Origin: an uncultured Acidimicrobiales bacterium
GTDB lineage: Bacteria; Actinomycetota; Acidimicrobiia; Acidimicrobiales; SHLQ01
NCBI GenBank assembly: GCA_938038785.1
Contig: CALHTB010000039.1
Span: 36,147 to 100,146, forward strand
Reading direction: 5' to 3'
DNA length: 64,000 nucleotides
Part shown: positions 9,295 through 18,376 of the stretch, piece by piece
How positions within the stretch are numbered: position 1 is the stretch's first letter
How the letters are laid out: every line of letters begins with the position of its first letter
The notes under the pieces: generated by a model
What the model saw: only the letters and a program-made list of their open reading frames with translations
What the model was told of the DNA's origin: nothing
The model's database searches: none
Position numbers and translations under genes: made by a program

Positions 9295-9771
9295 TTAGCT
9301 GATGTCGATAGGGCTTGAGGGAAGCTCGCCGGCTGCGATTGGGGCAATGAACTCGCGCAATCGTGGAGGCAAGACTGGCTCATCGTTGGCGAGTAGTTCG
9401 GGGATGTCCCACCACTTCGCCCCCTTGAAGGCCAGAGCTTCGAAGTACTCAAGGCCTTGCGGGTTGTACTCGCCCCCGTCACACCAGGCGACGTGAATCC
9501 ACTCTTCAGAGTCGAAGAACATCCCGGCGAACGTGAACTGGCACTCTTGTGTCCAGATACAAGGGCCTAATTCGAACTCGGCAATGCCGGTCTCTTCGAC
9601 GATCTCGCGGCGAGCAGCATCGGCACTCGACTCTCCTGGGTCCATTCCGCCACCGGGAATCTCCCACCAGGCGGGCTTTGTGGGGTCGCCCGGGTCGGAC
9701 GAGTTGATCATGAAGATCCGGTTGTCTCGATCGAGTAGCACCACTCGGGCAGCAGGTCGTTTGCGTCGCAC
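9295..9771 (-). CDS. Nudix hydrolase
   Basis: A 158-residue protein with a full Nudix box (G-x5-E-x7-REVEETG pattern) read as [20 protein letters not shown] around residues 41-60, preceded by the typical WEIPGGG. It hydrolyses a nucleoside diphosphate linked to another moiety, but the substrate cannot be told from sequence. It is divergent from leuS with a 33-bp gap that must hold both start regions. Confidence 0.9.
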   Translation of the reverse strand: MRRKRPAARVVLLDRDNRIFMINSSDPGDPTKPAWWEIPGGGMDPGESSADAARREIVEETGIAEFELGPCIWTQECQFTFAGMFFDSEEWIHVAWCDGGEYNPQGLEYFEALAFKGAKWWDIPELLANDEPVLPPRLREFIAPIAAGELPSSPIDIS

Positions 9772-9804
9772 TCCCTGAACTTACTGACGCATAGACTCAC
9801 CACC

Positions 9805-12645
9805 GTGAATGAGAGCACTGAAATGCCTGCGCATCGCTATGACGCTGCGCTCGCCGACACCATCGAAACCACCTGGCAGGAGCGCTGGAAAGCGGCGGGC
9901 ACCTACCACACGCCCAACCCATCGGGCTCGCTAACCGAGGGCCCAAGCAATGGCCCCGCCGACCTCGCGCAGCGCCCGAAGCTCTTCATCATGGACATGT
10001 TCCCGTACCCGTCGGGAACTGGCCTACACGTCGGCCACCCGCTCGGCTACATCAGCACCGACGTCTACGCCCGCTTCAAGCGCATGACCGGGTTCAACGT
10101 GTTGCACACCATGGGCTACGACGCGTTTGGTCTTCCGGCCGAAGAGCATGCCCGTGCCACCGGCGAGCACCCACGAACCAACACTGAAGCCAACATCGCA
10201 AACATGAGCCGCCAGCTGGCCCGCCTGGGCCTCGGCCATGACGATCGCCGCGCCGTGGCCACAACCGACGAGGCGTTCTACAAGTGGACTCAGTGGATCT
10301 TCAACCAGATCTTCAACGCGTGGTTCGACGAGGAAGCTGGCAGGGCTCGCCCAATTAGCGAACTCGAAGCCGAATTCGAAAGCGGCACCCGCACTCCCGA
10401 GGACGGGACGATCTGGGCCAACATGACCGCGGGTGACCAGCGGGCCCTAATCAACAGCTACCGGTTGGCCTACGTATCGGAAGCTCCAGTGAACTGGTGT
10501 CCTGGGCTCGGAACAGTGCTGGCGAACGAAGAGGTCACCGCAGAAGGCCTTTCCGATCGCGGCAACTTCCCCGTCTTTCGCCGCCCACTGAAGCAATGGA
10601 TGATGCGCATCACGGCTTACTCCGACCGGCTGCTCGACGACCTCGACCTGCTCGACTGGACCGACAGCATCAAGACGATGCAGCGCAACTGGATTGGCCG
10701 CAGCGAAGGCGCCCATGTCGACTTCAAAGTTCCAACCGCTACCGATGGCGACGGCGAGGTCGCGAACATTCGGGTCTTTACCACGCGCCCCGACACGCTG
10801 TTCGGCGCTACCTACATGGTCGTCGCCCCCGAGCACCCGCTCGTTGCGAACCTGACCACGAACGCATGGCCCCAAGGCACGAAGGATGCCTGGACCGCTG
10901 GCGCAGCAACGCCAGCCGAGGCCGTCGCCGAGTACCAAAAGGTCACGTCACAACGCAGCGACCTCGACCGGCAGGACAATAAGCAAAAGACTGGCGTCTT
11001 CACCGGCAGCTATGCAGTCAACCCAGTCAACGACCAGTCCATCCCTGTCTTCATTGCTGACTACGTGCTCATGGGCTACGGCACTGGCGCGATCATGGCG
11101 GTTCCTGGCCAGGACGAGCGAGATTGGGAATTCGCTACCGAATTTGATCTCGACATCATCCGCACCGTGCAGCCACCCGCCGACTTCGACGGTGACGCAT
11201 ACATTGGCTCGGGGCCCGCAATCAACAGCGGCTTCCTCGACGGCATGGAAATCGACGAGGCCAAGACGGCCATAATCGATCACCTTGCGGAGATCGGTGC
11301 CGGAGAGGGCACGATCACCACCAAGTTGCGCGACTGGCTGTTCGCTCGCCAGCGCTACTGGGGCGAACCAATCCCAATCGTCTTCGACGAAGACGACAAC
11401 GCTCGTTCCATCCCCGACGAGATGTTGCCGGTCAACCTGCCCGAGCTCATCGACTGGGCGCCGCGTGAGCTCGACGAGGATTCTGACCCAGAGCCGCCAT
11501 TGGGACGCGCCGATGGCTGGACGACCGTCGAGCTCGACTTCGGCGACGGTCTCAAGACCTACAAACGCGACCTGAACACGATGCCGCAGTGGGCAGGCTC
11601 GTGTTGGTACTACCTGCGCTACATCGATCCGGTAAGCGAGGACGTCGTTGCCGACCCCGTGTCCGAGAAGTATTGGATGGGTGGCGACGACCCCGAGAAT
11701 GGCGGCGTCGACCTCTACGTCGGCGGCGTCGAGCACGCAGTCCTTCATCTGCTCTACAGCCGTTTCTGGCACAAGGTGCTGTACGACCTGGGCAAGGTCA
11801 GCACACCCGAGCCATTTAAGCGCCTCATCAACCAGGGCTACATCCAGGCATATGCATTCGTCGATGATCGAGGCATGTACGTCGAAGCTGGCGATGTTGT
11901 CGAAGCCGGTGACGGCTACACCTACGAAGGGCAAACCGTCACCCGCGAATACGGGAAGATGGGGAAGTCACTCAAGAACTCGGTGACCCCCGATGACATG
12001 TATCGCGACTATGGCGCCGACACGCTTCGTCTCTACGAGATGTTCATGGGCCCAATCGATCAGGATCGGCCGTGGGAAACCAAGTCGGTCGTTGGTTCCC
12101 AACGCTTGCTGCAACGCATCTGGCGCAACCTCGTCGACGAGTCCACCGGCGAGCTGACCGTTTCCGACATTCCCGTGCCCGATGATCTCAACCGCATGCT
12201 CCACCGCACCATCGACTCGGTGCGCACGGCAATGGACGCGCTGAGCTTCAACACCTCGATTGCCCGGATCACCGAGCTGAACAACGAGCTCACGAAGCTC
12301 GACGGCCCGACGCCAACTGCCGTGGCCGATCCGCTTGTGCGAATGATCTCGCCCCTTGTGCCGCACGTCGCGGAGGAACTGTGGAGCAAACTCGGCAATG
12401 AGACCTCGGTGGTCTACGCCGAGTTCCCCACCGCTGATCCAGCGCTGCTCGTCGACGACGAAGTCGAGATTCCGGTGCAGATCAAGGGCAAGGTGCGGTC
12501 ACGCATCACGATCGCCGCCGACGCCGACGAGGCAACCATGGAAGCAGCCGCACTGGCCGATCCACGCATCGTCGAATTGCTCGACGGCGCCGAAGTCCGC
12601 AAGGTCATCGTCATCCCCGGCAAGCTCGTCAACATCGTCGCCTAA
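9805..12645 (+). CDS. leuS: Leucyl-tRNA synthetase
   Basis: A 946-residue class I aminoacyl-tRNA synthetase that charges tRNA-Leu. The HIGH-equivalent lies in [16 protein letters not shown] (~residues 71-86) and KMSKS reads GKMGKS. A CP1 editing domain with [20 protein letters not shown] lies between them. The C-terminal domain ends in [12 protein letters not shown]...[12 protein letters not shown], as in bacterial LeuRS. The start is GTG 9805. The 3' end abuts the 60-bp tandem hairpin repeat and faces the convergent fabZ. Confidence 0.98.
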   Translation: MNESTEMPAHRYDAALADTIETTWQERWKAAGTYHTPNPSGSLTEGPSNGPADLAQRPKLFIMDMFPYPSGTGLHVGHPLGYISTDVYARFKRMTGFNVLHTMGYDAFGLPAEEHARATGEHPRTNTEANIANMSRQLARLGLGHDDRRAVATTDEAFYKWTQWIFNQIFNAWFDEEAGRARPISELEAEFESGTRTPEDGTIWANMTAGDQRALINSYRLAYVSEAPVNWCPGLGTVLANEEVTAEGLSDRGNFPVFRRPLKQWMMRITAYSDRLLDDLDLLDWTDSIKTMQRNWIGRSEGAHVDFKVPTATDGDGEVANIRVFTTRPDTLFGATYMVVAPEHPLVANLTTNAWPQGTKDAWTAGAATPAEAVAEYQKVTSQRSDLDRQDNKQKTGVFTGSYAVNPVNDQSIPVFIADYVLMGYGTGAIMAVPGQDERDWEFATEFDLDIIRTVQPPADFDGDAYIGSGPAINSGFLDGMEIDEAKTAIIDHLAEIGAGEGTITTKLRDWLFARQRYWGEPIPIVFDEDDNARSIPDEMLPVNLPELIDWAPRELDEDSDPEPPLGRADGWTTVELDFGDGLKTYKRDLNTMPQWAGSCWYYLRYIDPVSEDVVADPVSEKYWMGGDDPENGGVDLYVGGVEHAVLHLLYSRFWHKVLYDLGKVSTPEPFKRLINQGYIQAYAFVDDRGMYVEAGDVVEAGDGYTYEGQTVTREYGKMGKSLKNSVTPDDMYRDYGADTLRLYEMFMGPIDQDRPWETKSVVGSQRLLQRIWRNLVDESTGELTVSDIPVPDDLNRMLHRTIDSVRTAMDALSFNTSIARITELNNELTKLDGPTPTAVADPLVRMISPLVPHVAEELWSKLGNETSVVYAEFPTADPALLVDDEVEIPVQIKGKVRSRITIAADADEATMEAAALADPRIVELLDGAEVRKVIVIPGKLVNIVA

Positions 12646-12765
12646 CCAAAAGATTTGTACACAGTTTCAGACCGCCACGGTGGGCAAATCCTGTACAAAT
12701 CCTCCGGTGAAGATTTGTACACAGTTTCAGACCGCCACGGTGGGTAAACCGTGTACAAATCTTTG
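12646..12765. repeat. Two tandem 60-bp hairpin units between leuS and fabZ
   Basis: The segment starting at 12650 is repeated exactly 60 bp later at 12710 with very few changes. Each unit has 10-bp inverted arms GATTTGTACA / TGTACAAATC (12652-12661 with 12692-12701; 12712-12721 with 12752-12761). In the second unit the arms extend to 13 bp (AAGATTTGTACAC). Inside, CCGCC can pair with GGTGG. The outermost arms of units 1 and 2 are also complementary over ~16 bp. Because it lies between convergent genes, a bidirectional terminator is the simplest role, but a tandem exact repeat is unusual for that. Confidence 0.9.
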
Positions 12766-12779
12766 GGGATCTCTAGCGG

Positions 12780-13211
12780 TCAGGCGTCTACTACGACAAA
12801 CATAATGTCGGCGCTGCACGCTACTTCGCCGTCGAGGAGCACTCGCCCTTTGCCTTTGCCCGCTCGAGCCGACAGTTTGTGGATCTCGGCCTCGACCTGA
12901 ACGGTGTCGCCAGGGCCGACCTGTTTGCGGAATCGGGCGTTGTCGAGGCCGCCGAATAGTGGCAATTTGCCCACATATCGCTCGGGGTCAGTAAGAACGG
13001 TATACGCCCCCATCTGAGCGATTGCTTCGCACATCAACACTCCAGGAAGTGTTGGCCGGCCGGGAAAATGCCCAGGAAACCAGAATTCGTCGCCGGTGAG
13101 CGTCCAGTTGGCTTTTGCGTACTCGCACGGCGTGAGCTCGAGGATTTCGTCGAGGAACAGAAATGGGGCTCGATGTGGGAGCACGTCGGTCGGTGACGGA
13201 AAGTCGGTCAT
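12780..13211 (-). CDS. fabZ: 3-hydroxyacyl-ACP dehydratase, FabZ-like
   Basis: 143 residues from ATG 13211 (MTDFPSPTDVLPHRAPFLFL); the longer track ORF adds unconserved sequence. Hot-dog fold dehydratase of fatty-acid elongation, removing water from 3-hydroxyacyl-ACP. The catalytic His lies in FPGHFPGRPTLPGVLMCE, with the expected Glu at its end. It stands alone rather than in a fab or lpx cluster. A related thioesterase/dehydratase role cannot be excluded. Confidence 0.85.
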   Translation of the reverse strand: MTDFPSPTDVLPHRAPFLFLDEILELTPCEYAKANWTLTGDEFWFPGHFPGRPTLPGVLMCEAIAQMGAYTVLTDPERYVGKLPLFGGLDNARFRKQVGPGDTVQVEAEIHKLSARAGKGKGRVLLDGEVACSADIMFVVVDA

Positions 13212-13321
13212 GTCATAAGCCTTCCAGCTCGATGCCAGGCCAGCAAAGGCCTGCCGGGAAAACGGCAGATGGGATGGCGCGAACGCCACCCCATCCACAA
13301 ATTACGTTGTGATCGTGAGAT

Positions 13322-13600
13322 CTATTGCTGCTTGCCAGCGGCCTTGAGCTTGGATCCGGCTTGGATCTTCACTGCGGTACCAGCTGGGATGAGGCGAGCC
13401 TCACCGGTGCGTGGGTTGCGACCCATGCGCTCCTTGGTGTCCTTACGGGAGAACTTGATGTAGCCAGGAATGTTGACTTCGCCTCCCTTGCGTACCTCTG
13501 AGGAGACGATCTCCATCATGGCATCGACACACGAACCAGCATCCGCCTGGGTTACGCCGGCCTTTGATGCGATCTCTGCGACCAATTCACTCTTGTTCAT
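13322..13600 (-). CDS. hup: HU-family DNA-binding protein
   Basis: 92 residues from ATG 13600 (MNKSELVAEIASKAGVTQAD). A nucleoid protein that binds and bends DNA as a dimer. The DNA-binding arm is visible as RKDTKERMGRNPRTGEARLI followed by the family ending. It has no long lysine-rich tail of the mycobacterial type. The 249-bp gap to the divergent sigma gene must hold both promoters; I could not assign convincing -35/-10 boxes there. Confidence 0.95.
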   Translation of the reverse strand: MNKSELVAEIASKAGVTQADAGSCVDAMMEIVSSEVRKGGEVNIPGYIKFSRKDTKERMGRNPRTGEARLIPAGTAVKIQAGSKLKAAGKQQ

Positions 13601-13849
13601 TCTGGAATCCTCCTGCACCACCAACCTGGCGGTCTGTCTTGCGAATTACAAGTAGGTGTCACCTTAGTGGGAGTGTTTTGCAGAAGTGGGTCATTCCACC
13701 GAAAATTCGTTGGAAAGTCAACGCTGCATGATTCGTCGCTTTTGGTGACGGTTCGCAACACAAACTACATCGCGGTCTCAACGGCCTCAGGCCTGCGCCA
13801 GTTTCATGTCGAATTCTTGTCTCGGGCACTGGGCGGTAAGGTATTTGGC

Positions 13850-14401
13850 GTGGAAACCACAACTCCGGCCGGGCCAGTCGGCCAAGACGCTCGCTTCAAC
13901 GAGTACGTCATCCCCGAGCTCGACGTTCTTTATCGGGTTGCGTATTCGATCACACGCAACAAAACCGATTCCGAGGACTTGGTCCAAGACACGTTGCTTC
14001 GCGCCTATCGGGCGATCGATCGGTTCGACGGTCGCTACCCCCGTGCTTGGCTTCTGACCATCATGCGTAACGCTCAGGTCAATCGGGTTCGCCGCAAGCG
14101 CCCTGAACTCATGCATGATCCCGATGAGACTATGTCTCGTATGGCTGACGAGTCGGCAGAGGCTGCCGACGCCGAGACCCAGCTCATGGACCAAGAGTTC
14201 GAAGCACCTATCGAATCGGCGCTTGCTGCACTTCCTAAGAAATTCCGCAAAGTTGTCGAACTCGTAGACCTAAACGAGTTGTCATATCAAGAGGCTGCAG
14301 ATGCCCTTGGAATCCCCGTCGGAACCGTAATGTCAAGATTGCATCGAGCCAGACGGAATATTCGACAGCACCTTGAGGCTTCCCCTCTGGAGGAGACCTG
14401 A
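13850..14401 (+). CDS. ECF RNA polymerase sigma factor, SigH/SigR-like
   Basis: I use GTG 13850 (VETTTPAGPVGQ, 183 residues); the track start at 13667 adds sequence unlike sigma factors. Region 2 is ELDVLYRVAYSITRNKTDSEDLVQDTLLRAYRAIDRFDGR and region 4 is ALPKKFRKVVELVDLNELSYQEAADALGIPVGTVMSRLHR (each abridged from adjoining stretches). One base separates its stop from the anti-sigma start, so the pair is co-expressed. By analogy with SigR/RsrA it probably drives a thiol-oxidative or heat stress regulon. Confidence 0.9.
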   Translation: METTTPAGPVGQDARFNEYVIPELDVLYRVAYSITRNKTDSEDLVQDTLLRAYRAIDRFDGRYPRAWLLTIMRNAQVNRVRRKRPELMHDPDETMSRMADESAEAADAETQLMDQEFEAPIESALAALPKKFRKVVELVDLNELSYQEAADALGIPVGTVMSRLHRARRNIRQHLEASPLEET

Positions 14402-14402
14402 G

Positions 14403-14660
14403 ATGGCAACAAAATACACAAACTGCAAAGAAGTAGCGCTGCGCCTTCAGACTTACCTAGATGGTGAGCTCGACGACGCCCGCATGGAGGAGATCCGCTC
14501 CCACCTCGATGCATGTATCGACTGCGGATTTGAGGCGGACGCATTTCGCGAGATCAAGAACGACCTCGGTTCACTCGCCCAGCCCGTTGATTCTGATGCA
14601 CTTGCACGCCTTAGGGACTTCAGCGCTCGGATTGCTGCCGAGGCTGCGGAGGCCAACTAG
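14403..14660 (+). CDS. Zinc-associated anti-sigma factor, RsrA/RshA-like
   Basis: 85 residues from ATG 14403. It has the anti-sigma Zn-binding pattern: an N-terminal Cys (C8), the helix LQTYLDGELDDARMEEIRSH, then H34-x3-C38-x2-C41 in HLDACIDCG. In RsrA the equivalent cysteines form a disulfide on oxidation and free the sigma factor; conservation here suggests the same redox switch. It is adjacent to its cognate sigma gene. Confidence 0.88.
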   Translation: MATKYTNCKEVALRLQTYLDGELDDARMEEIRSHLDACIDCGFEADAFREIKNDLGSLAQPVDSDALARLRDFSARIAAEAAEAN

Positions 14661-14666
14661 GCGCGT

Positions 14667-16022
14667 TCAGCGTCGAGCTGGGCGTGCTTCTAGCCCGCTG
14701 ATTGGTTGAAAGAACATCCCTGCGGCTTGCTGTACACCTGTTGTCCATGACGGGTATGGCACCGTGACCTGGGCGAGTCGGCCGACGTACATTCCGAGTC
14801 GCACGGCGAGCGTGGGTCCGTGAATCATCTCGCCGGCGCGGTCGGCCACAATCGTGGCACCAACGAGCTTTCCCCCAAGCACATGCCGGGTGAGTGTTCC
14901 GGGGGCGGCGATCAGCTTGATGAAGCCATCGGTTCGACCTTCGGTAATGGCCCGATCGACGTGTTCGAGCGGAAAGTACGCCACTCGCGAACCCTTCGGC
15001 GCATCAGCTTCTACCACCCCGACGCGGGCTACCTCGGGGCTAATGAAGGTCACCGCCGGTGTTGAGGTTGCGTCGTATTTCCACTTCGCCTTGGCTCCGA
15101 GGGCGTGAGCGACCGCAACACGAGCCTGCTCGTCAGCGGAGTGGGTAAAGGGTGCAAGCCCGGTAACGTCACCGGCGGCACTTAGCCCGTCGACCGACGT
15201 CCGCAGCTTCGAGTCCACGACGATGTGACCCCGTGGGTCCAACTCGACTCCAAGGGCGTCGATGCCCAGACCAGCGGTGTTTGGTGTGCGTCCCGTTGCG
15301 ACCAGCAGTGCGTCAGCTGCGCCCTGCTTGGCGTTGGTCTCGATGTGAATCCCCGCGTCGTCCTGGCTCACCGACGATATCGACGCGCCCGTGACCACCG
15401 TGATTCCATTGGACCTGAGCGTGCGCTCGACCACCGCGGATGCCTCGGGCTCCTCGTTCGGCATCAGGCGATCCGCCATGTCGTATACCGTGACCTGACT
15501 GCCAAACCCGGCGAAGGCCACTGCCATCTCACAGCCAATTGGCCCGCCGCCAATGATGCTGAGCCGTTTGGGCAGCTCGGTTAGCTCGAACAGGCTCTCA
15601 TTCGTGAGAAAGTCGATGTCTGCAAGGCCGCTGATCGGTGGAGCCGCCGCACGCGCGCCGGTCGAGATCAACACGGTGTCGGCCTGGAACACGACCTTGC
15701 CAACCTCGACCCGTCCACCGCCCAACAGGCGGCCTCGACCTTCGACCACATCGATGCCTTCGCTGCGCAACGCAGCTGCGTCCTCGGTGCGGGCGATCTC
15801 GTCGATCGTCGTGTGCACCGCGCTCATCGCGTCGGCGAACGAAACGCCCTTTCGGCTTTGGGAGAGCAGAGTCTTCGAGGGTACGCATCCAGTGAAGGTG
15901 CAGTCACCGCCGATGGGCCCGTCGGTCACGAGCAACGCCCGTTTCCCTGCGATCGCCGCACTTCGCGACGCACCTAAGCCTGCGGTCCCGCCACCGATGC
16001 TGATCAGGTCATATCGATCCAT
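14667..16022 (-). CDS. FAD-dependent pyridine nucleotide-disulfide oxidoreductase
   Basis: 451 residues from ATG 16022 (MDRYDLISIGGGTAGLGAS, a dinucleotide-binding start). The redox-active disulfide is in GGDCTFTGCVPSK (C41, C46), like mercuric reductase and lipoamide dehydrogenase relatives. A second NAD(P) motif is IIGGGPIGCEMAVAFAGFG. The C-terminal dimerisation domain has VPYPSWTTG where glutathione-reductase-type enzymes carry HPTxxE, so the catalytic His is absent, as in some Mer-like subgroups. Substrate unknown. It is convergent with the redox-type sigma operon, with only 6 bp between stops. Confidence 0.85.
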   Translation of the reverse strand: MDRYDLISIGGGTAGLGASRSAAIAGKRALLVTDGPIGGDCTFTGCVPSKTLLSQSRKGVSFADAMSAVHTTIDEIARTEDAAALRSEGIDVVEGRGRLLGGGRVEVGKVVFQADTVLISTGARAAAPPISGLADIDFLTNESLFELTELPKRLSIIGGGPIGCEMAVAFAGFGSQVTVYDMADRLMPNEEPEASAVVERTLRSNGITVVTGASISSVSQDDAGIHIETNAKQGAADALLVATGRTPNTAGLGIDALGVELDPRGHIVVDSKLRTSVDGLSAAGDVTGLAPFTHSADEQARVAVAHALGAKAKWKYDATSTPAVTFISPEVARVGVVEADAPKGSRVAYFPLEHVDRAITEGRTDGFIKLIAAPGTLTRHVLGGKLVGATIVADRAGEMIHGPTLAVRLGMYVGRLAQVTVPYPSWTTGVQQAAGMFFQPISGLEARPARR

Positions 16023-16102
16023 GCTTCGACGGTACTGCGATGAGTTCAGGCACGTTTCGGCTGCGGGTAAGAATCGTTGGCGCGCCAATCCCTTGCATGC
16101 CT

Positions 16103-16112
16103 AACGATCGTT
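16103..16112. promoter_or_regulatory. Candidate TetR operator
   Basis: The perfect palindrome AACGATCGTT lies 22 bp upstream of the TetR gene start, in the short divergent gap to the oxidoreductase gene. Position and symmetry fit an autoregulatory operator for the TetR protein, but a 10-bp palindrome alone is weak evidence. Confidence 0.4.
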
Positions 16113-16134
16113 CGGTAGCCTCCGATGAGGACCT

Positions 16135-16749
16135 ATGGTAATCACCGACACGACGACCGATCAGATCGAGCATGGACGAGACCGGATTCTTCGCGTTGCC
16201 GCCGAGTTGTTCTTGACCAAGGGGTATGCCGAGACGTCGCTACGAACCATCGCCGATGCGGTAGAGATGCGCCCCGCATCGATCTACCATCACTTCGATT
16301 CCAAAGACGCGTTGCTCACCGAGATTCTCGACATTGGAATGGACGCCGTCACCACTGCCTTTGATGCAGTAGCGAGCGAGACCTCGAACACCGGTGGTCG
16401 CGAGCGCCTCGAAGCCCATGTCGCTGGCCACCTCCGAGCACTCTTCGCCAACCATGCGTTCACCGCAGCCCACGTCACCGTGTTCCCGTTTGTGCCCGCC
16501 GACGTAAGGGAGGCGTCGGTGGCCCAACGTGATGCCTACGAAGCACAGTGGTCGTCGTTGCTTGCCGAGCTGGCCCCCCGCCTCGAACCTGATGCCCTTC
16601 GGCTGACCCGGCTTGCCCTTTTTGGCGCCATGAACTCCGCGGTTCAGTGGTTCGACCCGTCGGAAGGTTCGATCGACGAACTGGCCAAGAACATCGTCAG
16701 CACTCTGTGGCACGGGCTCGGCTCGATCGCCTCGGAAGGAACGAACTAA
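16135..16749 (+). CDS. TetR family transcriptional regulator
   Basis: 204 residues with an N-terminal helix-turn-helix: RILRVAAELFLTKGYAETSL, RTIADAVEMRPASIYHHFDS and KDALLTEI (residues ~17-65). The C-terminal ligand domain is not assignable to an inducer. Its TAA stop overlaps the ATG of the carboxyltransferase gene (TAATG), so it heads the acyl-CoA operon and most likely represses it until an acyl-CoA intermediate binds. Confidence 0.92.
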   Translation: MVITDTTTDQIEHGRDRILRVAAELFLTKGYAETSLRTIADAVEMRPASIYHHFDSKDALLTEILDIGMDAVTTAFDAVASETSNTGGRERLEAHVAGHLRALFANHAFTAAHVTVFPFVPADVREASVAQRDAYEAQWSSLLAELAPRLEPDALRLTRLALFGAMNSAVQWFDPSEGSIDELAKNIVSTLWHGLGSIASEGTN

Positions 16750-18371
16750 TGCGTCGAATCGCAAACACCATCGACAGAATGAGCACGCTCTTCGCCAGCA
16801 ACACTGAGGCCTACCGAGCCGACCTCGACACGCTTGCTGAGCGCATGCAGTTCGCCATCGATGGAGGCCGCAACCGCCAGCGGTCCATCGACCGGCACCA
16901 TGGCCGTGGCAAGGTGCTGGTTCGCGACCGAATCGACATGGTGACCGATGAGGGCTCGCCGTTCCTCGAACTTTCGACCCTCGCCGGATTCGGCCAAGAA
17001 GATAACGAGTTCCCAGGGGCAGGCATCGTCACTGGAATTGGCGTGGTCCACGGCGTCCCGTGGATGTTCATTGCCAACGACGCCACCGTCAAAGGCGGTT
17101 CGCTCTTCCCCGCTGGCATCAAGAAGCACGTTAGGGCTCAAGACATCGCGCTGGAAAACGGTCTTGGCTGTCTGTACCTGGTCGATTCGGGTGGAGCGTT
17201 CCTGCCAATGCAAGACGAGGTGTTTCCCGATCGCGATCACTTCGGCGGCACCTTCTATCGCCAGGCCCGAATGTCGGCCGCTGGGCTTCCGCAGCTCTCG
17301 GTTGTGCTCGGCGGTTGCACCGCTGGCGGCGCCTACGTACCGGCACTTAGCGACGAGGTGATCATGGTCGAGGGAATCGGCCGAATCTTCCTCGGTGGCC
17401 CACCGATCGTGAAGGCTGCTTTGGGTGAGGTCGTTGCCCCCGACGATCTCGGCGGCGCTGCGCTGCACACCCGACAGTCCGGCGTAAGCGACTACATGGT
17501 GCAGACCGAAGCCGAGGCATACGGGCTACTCCGCGAGCTATGCGAAAACACGAACAAGCGCACCATCGATGAGCGACAGGGCTGGCTCGATTGGGTCGAG
17601 CCTGAGGCACCCGCCTACCCCGCCGAGGACATTCTCGGAATCATCAACGAAGACACTCGCATTCCCTACGATGCGCGCCAGGTCATTGCTCGGCTCGTCG
17701 ACGACAGTCGCTTCGCCGAGTTCAAGCCCGAATGGGGCAATTCGATCGTGGTCGGCTTCACCCGAATCTGGGGCCACCAGGTTGGCGTCATCGCAAACAA
17801 CGGCATCATCTTCAGCGAGGACGCCCTAAAGGCCACGCACTTCATCGAGCTGTGCAACCAACGCAGCGTGCCGTTGCTATTCCTCCAGAACACCACGGGC
17901 TACATGGTGGGCCGTGACTCCGAGGTCGGCGGCATTGCCAAGAACGGGGCCAAGATGGTCGCTGCCGTCTCTAACGCACAGGTACCGAAGTTCACCGTGC
18001 TCATCGGCGGTTCCTATGGTGCTGGAAACTACGGCATGTGCGGTCGAGGTTTTGACCCGCGATTCCTGTTCGCCTGGCCCAACAGTCGAATCGCCACGAT
18101 GGCTGCCGACACCGCTGAAACCGTTCTCACCGACATACGCCTCGGCGGGATGAAGGGCGCCGAAACCACCGACGAACAGATCGCCGAAATTCGCTCGACC
18201 ATCCGAGCCCAGTACGAAGAGCAGTCCGACCCGTACTACGCCACGTCGAGGCTGTGGGATGACGGCCTCATCAGCCCCCTCGACACACGAGACGCCCTCG
18301 GCATGTGCTTGGCACTGGCCGCCCGACAAGACGCACCGGTTACCGGTGACCGCATCGTCTACCGGATGTAA
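16749..18371 (+). CDS. Acyl-CoA carboxylase carboxyltransferase subunit, methylcrotonyl-CoA carboxylase beta-like
   Basis: 540 residues from ATG 16749, overlapping the TetR stop. Transfers CO2 from carboxybiotin to an acyl-CoA. MCC-beta-like segments are NDATVKGGSLFPAGIKKH, YLVDSGGAFLPMQDEVFPD (instead of the PCC-type pattern), GGCTAGGAYVPALSDE and GNYGMCGRGFDPRFLFAWPN. Together with the following biotin carboxylase and acyl-CoA dehydrogenase this matches the leucine-degradation accD1/accA1/fadE layout of Actinobacteria. Geranyl-CoA carboxylase is a related alternative. Confidence 0.88.
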   Translation: MRRIANTIDRMSTLFASNTEAYRADLDTLAERMQFAIDGGRNRQRSIDRHHGRGKVLVRDRIDMVTDEGSPFLELSTLAGFGQEDNEFPGAGIVTGIGVVHGVPWMFIANDATVKGGSLFPAGIKKHVRAQDIALENGLGCLYLVDSGGAFLPMQDEVFPDRDHFGGTFYRQARMSAAGLPQLSVVLGGCTAGGAYVPALSDEVIMVEGIGRIFLGGPPIVKAALGEVVAPDDLGGAALHTRQSGVSDYMVQTEAEAYGLLRELCENTNKRTIDERQGWLDWVEPEAPAYPAEDILGIINEDTRIPYDARQVIARLVDDSRFAEFKPEWGNSIVVGFTRIWGHQVGVIANNGIIFSEDALKATHFIELCNQRSVPLLFLQNTTGYMVGRDSEVGGIAKNGAKMVAAVSNAQVPKFTVLIGGSYGAGNYGMCGRGFDPRFLFAWPNSRIATMAADTAETVLTDIRLGGMKGAETTDEQIAEIRSTIRAQYEEQSDPYYATSRLWDDGLISPLDTRDALGMCLALAARQDAPVTGDRIVYRM

Positions 18372-18376
18372 CGCTC

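Noticed and set aside
12646-12765. CRISPR array
   Set aside because: Only two units, contiguous with no unique spacers between repeats, and no cas genes.
13667-13849. N-terminal extension of the sigma factor
   Set aside because: Sequence unlike any sigma factor; the GTG at 13850 gives the normal length.
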